Shown: positions 1 to 10,600 of the stretch, piece after piece | Layout of the letters: every line of letters begins with the position of its first letter | Numbering within the stretch: position 1 is the first letter of the stretch | NCBI GenBank assembly: GCA_964020085.1 | Contig: OZ026604.1 | Span: forward strand, 29,689,118-29,753,117 | Direction of reading: 5' to 3' | DNA length: 64,000 nucleotides | DNA from: Micromussa lordhowensis | Lineage: Eukaryota > Cnidaria > Anthozoa > Scleractinia > Lobophylliidae | The notes under the pieces: model-generated | What the model was told of the DNA's origin: nothing | Seen by the model: the letters and a program-made list of their open reading frames with translations, nothing else | The model's database searches: none | Made by a program: the position numbers and the translations under genes

Positions 1-522
1 AGTCAATATCGTTCTAACCTTGTCATCTCGATCCATACTGTAAGTTACGGATCCTCGTTTTTCCCCATTCGATATACAGCCCGCGCTCTCGGGCCTTGGG
101 CCATAAATCGAAGAGGAAAAAACTTGGTCCTTAACTTACACTACGGACCTCGAACTCATTCAGTAAGAGGTATTTATCTTTTTTTCAGCTCGTGAGCGGG
201 CGGAATTCGACAAATCCTGCAATCTGATTGGTTCCTGGAGCGGGCGGAATTCTCTCATACGGACCACTATAGCGGGCGGTATCCATCGAGTTGATCAATT
301 TTCGTGAATGAATTAGCGGTTATCGTCAATCTTTCGCCCTTTTTACACTTTCATATACGATTAATTAACGCAACTTTATCTCTGTTCACCTTTAGATGGC
401 AAGGAAAGTTACTGTAAGTAAATTCAATTTAATTTTTTGAAGTTGTTAGAGTTTGTTTGGTTGTTTGTTGCTCGGCGCTGTAATAACACGTAATCCATTG
501 TCTCTCTGTACAATTTTAAGTA

Positions 523-711
523 GAATCGCATAATTGAATAAAATCTTGCATTCTGATTGGTTTACGAAGCGAGGTATTTAGCGCGGAATTGCGAGTTGAA
601 AACGAGGCTCGGTGATATTGTTTCGCATCTACGTCATCTATCTCATCTATCTCAGGATAAAACCAAACTGCTGTTTTCTTTTTTTCTCATTTTATTCAAT
701 TATGCGATTCA
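523..711. repeat. Short inverted-repeat element (MITE-like)
   Basis: The left end carries AGAATCGCATAATTGAATAA and the right end (691-710) its inverse complement TTATTCAATTATGCGATTC. The inside includes GTTTTCTTTTTTTCTC and a CTGATTGG motif. The right arm abuts the 712-856 hairpin. No coding capacity is seen. A non-autonomous DNA element is likely; no superfamily can be assigned because no clear target duplication was found. Confidence 0.5.
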
Positions 712-758
712 AGGAAAATTCATTACCTGACTCGTGAATTCCGCGTTAAATTGCACTT

Positions 759-806
<48 letters not shown>

Positions 807-856
807 TTCGCGTGCAATTTAACGCGGAATTCCCTCGTCAGGTAATGAATTTTCCT
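712..856. repeat. Near-perfect 145-bp palindrome
   Basis: The left arm starts AGGAAAATTCATTACCTGA and the right arm ends TCAGGTAATGAATTTTCCT. The two arms of about 70 bp match almost base for base and meet near 783 with almost no loop. Sequence of this shape would fold into a long hairpin if transcribed. It sits inside the WDFY3 intron and has no open frame. Confidence 0.85.
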
Positions 857-1293
857 ATAAAAACTGAGTCAATTTCAGTCGAGTTTCCCTCTCTAATCGT
901 TGCTGTATTTGAGAGAATTGCTGTGCAGTACACTTAACGAATTTCCTCGCTATCTGCTACTCAATTTACGGTAGAAAAGTCTAATTTAGTCGAGTGATTG
1001 GCAATGATCGACAAAAACTGTTTTTGTAGTACAAGTTCAAACTCTGCACGAAATTTCACACTGGGAAAACAATTTTGGAGACCTTAACTGGGGAACTAAA
1101 TGCACTAACATAAGTAGTTCGAAATAAATCTGTTCGTTAATACATCTTTCTTCGGATAGTATCTGATTTACTCGCTCGTTAGATTTTTTGCGAATGGTTT
1201 GTAGACGGCGCGTAAGCCGATTCAATGGCAAAGTTGCGTAAACAAACCCACTTGTAAGCCAGTTCAAGGCAAGAAGAAAAAGATAAAAATATT

Positions 1294-1434
1294 ATTGGCC
1301 GGCTTAGGGTCGGTCCGTATAGGGAAAACTGTGACCTCGGGCTTGAAAATGCTGCCCTCGGCCTGCGGCCTCGGGCAGCATTTTCAAGACCTCGGTCACA
1401 GTTTTTCCCTATACGGACCTCCCAGCCGGCCAAT
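1294..1434. repeat. Palindromic repeat, GGCCGG ends
   Basis: The arms start ATTGGCCGGCT and end AGCCGGCCAAT, with inner blocks GTCCGTATAGGGAAAACTGTG and its inverse. The centre GCCCTCGGCCTGCGGCCTCGGGC is itself palindromic. A decayed relative occurs near 7400-7500, with the shared phrases GACCTCGG, TTTCAAGACC and TTTCCCAGCCGGC. Confidence 0.75.
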
Positions 1435-1508
1435 AACATATATATACACTTTAATATTACATTAGGCGCGATAACATATATATACACTTTAATATTACAT
1501 TAGGTTCG
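1433..1508. repeat. Two tandem copies of a 38-bp AT-rich unit
   Basis: The unit starts ATAACATATATATACACT and is present twice back to back (1433-1470 and 1471-1508) with only a few differences, next to the 1294-1434 palindrome. Confidence 0.85.
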
Positions 1509-1617
1509 AAATATATTTGTCTCTGCACAGCTTTGTCGACGATAGCAGGACTATTTGATTTCAACACTAGAACCACTAAGCCACTACTAGTCATTCTGTC
1601 TTACACGAGGTACTCAC

Positions 1618-4600
1618 CTCATTGACCATGACGTATACCATGGAGAGAAGCACATGAGCGGCCTCGGGACAGTAGATGTTACGTGAACCCGGTTCAGGGG
1701 GAGTACGGGCAGGGAATTTGACTCCTGAGGCTGATGGTGACCAGAACACAGAGGTCAAGCTGTCCCAGTCAAACTGAACACCGGCATACACATCTGAAAC
1801 AAAAAGCTGCTGAGTCAACTAACAAATTCTCTTTACTCATCATCATACATTTGTTACAGCATAACTTGTGAGAATTTGGTTACCAATATTTGGTGATGAG
1901 TGTTTGGATTCTCCCAACCTGTAAGAACTTCTTTTGATATGTTTAGGAGAAAATGCGTGTCTGTCATTTACTAGATATAATCAATGTAACATGTACACGG
2001 TTTCTGCTTCAAGGACAGTCGCTGTTAGTAGAAGTAGATATTTTACTGACCAAATGCAGGCCGTGGAGAGTTAATTAAGAATAATATAAATACAAGTAGG
2101 AATAGTTCATTCCGGGGCAAGATTCTCATATAAAAGAAGCAAAGACTGTCAGAAATGTTGACAGAAAACCCCAAACGGTTCCAGTATTTTTTTGTGTGTG
2201 TGTTCATTGTTTGAATCCATCCCCCTCTCTTACAGGTACCAATTCAAGAAAAACCCTTTTTTTAGAATTTGCTGATCATGCCAAATATTTTATTCCGTGA
2301 TAATAGCTCATGTGACAACCATCAATCGATCAATCAATCAACCGGCTATGTCTTTTATTTTATTCTATTGTTAAATTCAATAGGGCAACTCTAATAATGG
2401 TCCTTTTTGTTCTAACATGAGCAGCCCTCCCTTCTGGGTAGAAAGTGGAGGGGACAACAATATGGTAGTCAAACACTTCAGAAATGTCTCCCAGTGAGAA
2501 AGTGAATTATTTACTCACCAGACACAGGATGTCCCAGCAAAAGAGCGATCACAAGATGATAAATTTCAGGAATGTCGATATGTTTGGGCAGCAGTTTGTC
2601 GAGCATCGGGAATCCAGGAACACCGCACACCTCTCTGTTGATCTGGTACTTTTGCTTGTTGTCAGCCACGGAGCCCACATTAAAACCTGCACAAGAAATT
2701 CAGCACAAGACTATGTATGTTCATTCTTGACCTGCGTTAATTATAACACAATCGAACCTCTCCACAACTGTCACCTTGGGAACAGAGGAAAGTGGCAGTT
2801 GTAGAGAGGTGGTGTTTATGGAGAGATAGGGGTTGCAATATGACATTTTTTCGGGGTTGCAACATTTTTGTCAAAAAATGTTTATTTTAGCATATATAAA
2901 TCAAAAAGTCTCAATACAACAGAAACTAAACAGAAACAGAGACCAACGATGACCGGTATGGGTCAAGTTTTGCGACGTTAAATTACAAATGGGGTTTTGT
3001 ATCCACCGTTCGTCAGTCCTTGATTAATGACCGTTGTCGAGGGATTTTTTGGCCGGGTTGGGAATAGTTTTGGTAGCCGTTGTCATTGTGGAGAGATGAC
3101 CGTTGTAGAGAGGTTAAAATAAGAGTGAATGAATGGACTGTCCGCCTGGACCAAAACAAGTGGTCGCTGTGGAAAAAATAGATGTACATCATTCTCAGGA
3201 CACGTACTATGGAACACTTCATACCTGCTACAACATAAGTGGTCTTGTTAAGCATGACATCAGTACCATCCAACCAGTTACCACTGCCCAGTCCTTCTCT
3301 GAATCTGTTCAGCGCAGGCGTACTGCTCAGCATGGTGACTAGGATACGGGTTGCACGTACCACTGTGGTGTTGTGGAGATGAGCTTGTATGAAGAGGAGA
3401 AGCCAGTCGAATCCCAGTGTTTCTTGTAGAGCATCGGCAAAACTGGAACAAAATAGTCTTTTTAGTTATGTTAAATGAAATGAAAAATATTCCGTAGTGT
3501 TTGTAGCCAGGCCAGGGGAGGAAAAAAACTTTGAAATCCACTTAACCAGTGAAGCTGTACATTTCAGTTTTCAGTTGCCCGAACTAAAATATCACTTGCC
3601 CAATAGGTGCGCAATGTTCGTACCTTATCAACTATAGCAATTACTAGGTACTGTCTATTATCAGTTAACGCTCGAAAAGTCAGCTTTGAAGTCTCTTTAC
3701 GGTGGTCAATTCACATTATCAACCTTGAATTATCTTGTAATACTCCCCACCGATGCAGCATCACAGTTTCTTTAGAAACTTACCCCCTTTATTATCAGTG
3801 ATAGACTACAGCAGAGGATGAACGCGAGCAAACTATGCTTGGATTTTAAATTGATCCATGCTTTCAACTCATTTTTTGCTCATCTTGCAGTCTTAAGTTT
3901 TGAAATTGTTTTTGATTGGAAATCGTCATTAACAAGAATACTGAGACTAATTTTGCTTGCCCACCGGCCAACCAAACCAAAATTTACTTTCATCAGACCT
4001 GGGTTTTCACCTGTCCTGATTGGAGTGCTAAACAAGGACTTCAAGTCAACCCATATTTAATTCCACTTGTATAAGTGCTTTCAATGCTTTAATATTTTCC
4101 GGAATTTGAAATTTTAGTAAAAGCCAAAACTGACGGACAAAAAAACAAACCCTTGTACACGAATAGCGTGATTTGTTTTGTCAATACTTGGATAACGTTT
4201 AATCCGGTGAATAGCATTATCCAGCCTTCGAACAACTGGGGCCTGTTGTCTTACCTATGATCCAGTTCACCTCCTTCAGCATAGATCAGACAAAGAATAA
4301 GTTCCAACATCACATTGCGCAAGCAAATGCGTCTTGGAGACAAAGACTCTTCTGCCTCCCCTCCCTCAGGGTTGGTTTCAGTTGTCGACACAGCGTCCAG
4401 TTTAAGCTCGTTTTCATTGGCAGGATGCGCTGGTAAAGTTGACACCAGGAATTGGCCAAATCTAAAAAAACAAGCTGTTATATTAAACAGGCCAGTACTG
4501 TACTTGAAAGATTTCAGCCTAAGTCTTGAAAGAATAGACAGACAGACAGACTGAGGGCTATACCGTAAACTGCTCTCCCCGGTCACACGCCTATCTACCT

Positions 4601-7600
4601 GTAAACAAAATATTACTTCCGGTTATAAGCCACCCCCCCCCCCCCCCATAATGAAATTTAATCGATTTATTATGATGTTTTCAAGATTAACTAAAAACCA
4701 ATGTGTGAAAAACGTATTTCAATCAACAGTGCTGTAGCTCATCTTAAAGCGTTTTTATTAGTCCGCTTTTAACCTTCCCTGGATACATGAATGTATAAGC
4801 CCCTCCGTTTATAGCGCCATCAAAAACTCCTTACGAAGATGCTTAAGTCCAGGACTTATAAGTGGCAGTTCACGGTATTCTCCTAGTGCGGTCTCAAGCG
4901 AGCTTGGTTCACAAGAAATGTTATCTCACGACTTAATGAATGTAAAAAGCAGGAGCAGACTGACGCTTTACCCTGTGAACAAATTATGCATTCCCGACGG
5001 TAAGGTGTTTACACTTTTTGGAACAACAAGCAGACTTTGGCAGAAAGTGACATTATTACCTGTTTGTGTGTAATGTGAACGTCGCTTAACAGTCAAATCA
5101 AGTTCGCTGTCACAATGACCAATCCAGTGAAAACCGGATGTGTAGTAGTGCTTAAGTATTAACCTAATTATAGCTAAATACTGACAGTATAAGGAACACC
5201 TTCAGTCATGAAGTGTTGCTACATTGGTCTCGTACCTGAGCAGATTTTTCCTCTCACTCGTGTTACTTAACAGCACTGATAACACACTGGCAATCGTGTG
5301 CGCTGTTGAGTCTGTCACGCTATCATCGTGAAGAACAAACAGCAGCTTGGGCACCAAGCTCAGTCGCTGCATCAGCTCAGCATTCTTTACTGATTCACTG
5401 TTGGTAAGAAGAGTAAAATTAAAAACAAAGTAAATTAACCTGTTTTGTATTATCTTAAAAGTTCTATTGTCAATTTATGCTAACAAAAACAAAACTAAGC
5501 TATCATTACCTTCCTGGTCCCAAAAGCTCTAAAAAGTGCGAGAACAATGACCGCTGCAAGTCTGCGGGAGCTTCACGCCACACCTGGAGAAAAATCCAAA
5601 TATTACGAGTCTTCGAGTTAACAAGCCTTTAGGTTCAATGTATTGTAGTACAATGTATTGTGGTAAACTGACACGGCAAGGCAGGAAAAAGGAGTTCAGT
5701 CATGGCATTTTGAGTTATTTTAGCCACATACAACATTACCTAATAATAAATCATAAAGGAACGATGGTTAAGGATGGAGAAGATTAACACGGATTACAAA
5801 CGACGAACTTGAAAAATTTAGGCTAAACTTTTCAAGATAAGCAAACCGTTACATAGCTGCCGCTTTAACTTCATGGGGCTGACGTTTATCATTCACAAGC
5901 TCTTTGATGGCTAATCAATCTGATTCTCAAGGGGTAGAGACTAGATCTGCTCATGTACGGACTGTACTTGAACCGTCTGGATGTGGTTAATGTGTCATTT
6001 CTCATCTGCTTTCTCGAGATGCCAAGAAATACTGGCTATCTAGTGTGTTTCCTTACCCGCTACTGACTATCTGTCGTTGGTGTCTAGAATCCTAATGACC
6101 GCTTCCAATAAAATTACAATATTTAGAGAGGAAGCCACACCAGTTTTAGTTGCTTTTCATGCGGGTACTCTATCCTGGTTGAATTGGAATTAGGAGATGT
6201 TGGTTTTTGTGGAGGGACGAAAAACCAGAGAGCCCGGAGAAAAACCCTCGGAGCAAGGCAAGAACCAACAAATTCAACCCACATATGACACCGATCCGAA
6301 ATCGAACACGGGTCACATTGGTGAGAGGCGAGCGCTCTCACCACTGCGCCTAGCCTGTTCCAGGCTCTCGGTAGTTGGGGACGAGCGAAAACGAGCGAGA
6401 AAAAAACGAGGGAGGACTAAGGCGAGGAGCGGCGGGAGAGCCTGTAAGACTTTCTTTAACGACCCTCTTCTGGTATAGCAGGAGCTGCTATACCCTCTGA
6501 TTGGTCAATTTTGAGTCCAGAGACCTGGCTATCAAGCTCTTAGAGAATGGAATTGCAAGACGGTAAACTTTTGATTGACAAGATATGAGGTAACCGCCGG
6601 AGTGTTGACAGTACTGTCCAAATTGACCAATCAGAGGGTATAGCAGCTCCTGCTATACCAGAAGAGGGACGTTAAAGAAAGTCTTACAGGCTCTCCCGTC
6701 GCTCCTCGCCTTAGTCCTCCCTCATTTTTTTTCTCGCTCGTTTTCGCTCGTCCCCAACTACCGAGAGCCTGGAACAGGCTACACTGCGCCATACCTGCTC
6801 CCCTAAGAAAGAGAGATCTTTGAAGCTAGTGTGTAAAATGACTGAGTGCAAGTTACGATAAATGCTAACTCTTACCTCTAAATCACACAGCAAATCTTTG
6901 AATGCCACTCTGTTAGGAATCACTGACGACTCTCTGTCACTGTCCACCGTGCCAACCAGGGCAAATGTCAAGTGAAGAATGTGTGTATTCAGCAAATGTT
7001 TCTTCTTGCGAAGTAGCAGAGCTAAAATCTGTAATGAACAAAGGGCAAGGCTTAAAGTGAACTTAAGCCACAATATATGACTAAACAATGACATTATAAA
7101 CGTTTTAGGTCTAAAGTAGAGAAACAATGTTCGAATGTTTTGTCACAATTAACATGAAAATAAATGGATTTGCAACCCAGCTAAGTTTCATCTACAAAGC
7201 ACGTTACAATTAAGGACGGAGATTTGGTGAAAAATGGCGTGAAACAAGCAATTATTTTCTAGATAAATTTCCTTATTTTAAGAGGCCATGGTCACAAATC
7301 CTGCAATCTGATTGGATCTTAGTGCGGTCTGGATTTTCCTATCTCCGCCCATAGTCACGGAAACGCTTTCGCGAGTTTTATAAGAGTGATTTGAGAGGGA
7401 TGAAAAATATCGTAAAAACCTATGACCTCGGACTTTTCAAGACCATTGGTCAACGTTTTTCACTGTACACATGTAGATTTCCCAGCCGGCAAATAACATA
7501 TATTTATCATGACTTTGCCATACAGTTTCCAAAGAAAAAGGGAGAAAGGGGGTTCTAGTTGAGTTTTGATTCATGTTGTTTATATTGTGTACCTGGTAGC

Positions 7601-10600
7601 CTCTCGTTCTCTCCATGTCTCTTCTCGCTGATGGATTGCTTCTAAGAACACAGCTTAGAGCCTTGACAGAAGCATAAAGCCCTTCAACATCAGTTGCCAT
7701 AGCAACCAAACCCAGAAGGGCGGACACACCACCAATGCACTCTATCAGCTTAGAAACTGGGTTGGGACAAAATGTTCGCACTCCAGAACAGCCAATAATT
7801 ACTGCACCAATGGTCCGGGAGGTGCCTTGGAGATGGGCTGCAGTGTTGTGGATCAGTCGTACAGGTGTAGTGTTATCATGAGTTGAAAGACCAAGCTGAA
7901 GAATACGTCAAGAGAGAATAAGTATGGCACATATCCAAGGTTCGTATTGCGGGCATTATTGATAGAGTTTTAGTGTAAGAATCCAATCGCGCCGTCTTCT
8001 GTTGGGAACAACCATTTTAATCTATGGTTTTGGCTGAAATGCTGAATGAACAACTGTTTCAACTTAAGTTAAAAAGATGACCAAGTCTGTTGCCTGATAG
8101 AACACACAACACTAACCAACCCAACATGGTTGAACCCAGTTAATGAATAGCCGTACATTGGGTAAACGTTAATATGTTGAACTGATCAAGTAATACCTCT
8201 TTGGCCACAGCTCGGGTGTCACTTTTCCTGAAGTGTTTTCTAATCTTTGCAAGGGTAAGCACTGATTTGGCATGTCCATGGATTCCAAACATGACCTTGT
8301 CTTCACTCACAAGCGGTTCAACACTCTCAGTTCCATACTGCAGGTGAAGCATAAAAAAAAAAACAAATAAAGCTAATGGAACATGTACTATTAAGAAACC
8401 CAACGGGTGGCAGGCTGACCAGTTGGCTATTTACACAACGCTGTCGAGGAGTTGGACTCGGGACTACCGAGAACAAATACAGACAGCGGCAGGGAGGAGG
8501 ATTTGAACAAGGGACCTACAGATTTCAAATCCAGCGCCCTAAACCGTCTCTCGGTCACGCTAAAAGGGAACGCCCAGCATTCAAAGCAGGCAAAGAATTA
8601 TCGACTTCATATCACTGAAACAATTTAACACAAACACAAGCTTGTGATTTGGAACAAAACTGTTCTTTAGCCAAGATTCCCTTCAATATTAATGTCATAT
8701 TGTAACAGATTGTCAAACAGAAAAGCGGAGTAAAAAAGAAGGCAATAATGTACGTCAAAGGCCTGCAAGGCATGTAGAGAAACTGATGATCTAGCACAAT
8801 CATAAGTCCGCGATGTATGCAACTTACCACCCTCACTTGGCCTTCAGGAGAGGGAGCCTGGAAACTACCAACATAGTTAGGTCCCAGTCTATACATTTCA
8901 TCGGCTGTTGAGCCAGAGAGTGGTTCTTCTATCAGATGAGTGGGGCCCAGTCTCCACAACAGACGCGAACATCTACGATAGCTAGGACTTGGTGGAGTAC
9001 CGACATAGGCTGAGATGTATGGAGCCACATTCACTACTGTCGCATCTAGACTAACAGCAGCAGCCTGGATATATTTCAACTGGAAAAAAGATGAATTAAG
9101 TAATTTATTTATAGATGTTGGGCTATGGTCCAGAGGAAAGTATCAAGAAAAATAAAAAAGCTCATAGTTTAATACAAAACTTGAAGTAAAAGATCAACAT
9201 TAAGCCAATATCTGAGCAATAGAGTACTTTTGTCCGAGTCTACATAGCCTCATCTCAACACAAGCGGGTTCAGAGAATTTGAGACAACTGTGCAAACTTT
9301 TTTTAATATTCTTCTTTAATGTTAATATTCTGCACGTGTTCCTAGATCAAGGCCCCAGCCAGAAAAAAATACATGACTGTATGACTAAGGCAATGTTATT
9401 TGTTTGTTTGTATATTTGCTACCAGTGTTTTACTTTCTCCCACAAAAAGAACCTAAAAAACCGACTTATGCAAGTAATCTCGGTTCACCTCCCTGTACAT
9501 CAAAATAATTTGCTAGAATCATCATATGCTAATGAAGAGATCAAATATAAGAGAACTAACACCGGGAACCGACATAACTAAAGATGACCTTACTGTGGAA
9601 GTAGATTGTATGTGATTGATTAGTGGATAAAATTCCCTCACCCTGCACGTGTTGACGTGTTTTCCATCCACAAACAAAGCACAGGTGCTATTTCTTATCA
9701 ACGCTTTGTTTAACACAACCATCACGTGATGCCATCTTCCCTCTTCTAACAACTGGTCGCTTAGAAACCTGGCCTCTGTGTGCTCACGTTCCCGATGAGC
9801 CTGCATCACTGCTAAGTCAGCACCATCTTCACACCCACCTTCATCTGTACAAACCTGTGTCAACCACAAAAGAAGGTTAATACATGCTAGAAACTGAACA
9901 GCATGCCTACTTGCCTTGGAAAGGAAAATAAGCTACTAGAAACTAATATAAAGAAATTTATTGACCCTTGTGGTATTGGTATCCATGACTTCATGATCAA
10001 ATCACCACCACTTTAACCAGCTGAGCTATAAAATCAGATAGGAACAAGTTGTGGTAATTGGCAGACTGCAGTAACTAGTAAATGTCACATAAATATTAAG
10101 CAACTTACAACTGTATACTCTATCAAGGCCCTAAAATTTGGAATTCTCTACCAATATCAATAACTAGTAGCAAGCTTCTCCAGCTTCAAGAAAAAAAGAG
10201 GACTACAATGGCTTAAGAACTTCAGAATTTGAAGCTTAAGAACATCAGAACTTGAAGCTTAAGAACATCAGGCTTTAATTTTACAACTGCTTAAGTGGTG
10301 TATAAAACTACGAGGATCAATCATGTCTTCATATCTTTCTCCACAGTTCAGATATACGATCTTTCATATATTCACTTCATTCGTCGTCATCTACGGTTAT
10401 ATTACAAACCCGAAAGGTGACCAGCTCCCAGTTGGCTTGATAGCTCAGTTGGTAGAGCACTGCACCGGTATCGCAGAGGTCATGGGTTCAAATCCCATTC
10501 AGGCCTGAAGTTTCTTCAGTATTTAATTTCACAACTGCTTAAGTTGTGGGTATAACTGCGATGATCAATCATGTCTTCAGAACTTAACATTCAAATACAC

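Larger units (their letters stand above)
1..1617. other. WDFY3 intron (continues beyond window) with palindromic repeats
   Basis: This is intronic sequence downstream of the last visible WDFY3 exon. I found no open stretch resembling the next part of WDFY3, so the gene must continue left of position 1. It holds inverted repeats listed separately (523-711, 712-856, 1294-1434) and a tandem duplication (1433-1508). The phrase CTGATTGG recurs near 220 and 555 and again near 7310 and 13035, which suggests members of one old inverted-repeat family. Confidence 0.7.

Noticed and set aside
394..414. Plus-strand microexon-like ATGGCAAGGAAAGTTACT between CTTTAG and GTAAGT
   Set aside because: It is very short, inside a WDFY3 intron, with no partner exons on the plus strand.
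10208..10276. CRISPR-like spaced repeats
   Set aside because: The units are directly adjacent with no spacers and the genome is eukaryotic.
10434..10506. tRNA gene
   Set aside because: C at position 33, a mismatched anticodon stem and its place inside a repeated element point to a SINE.
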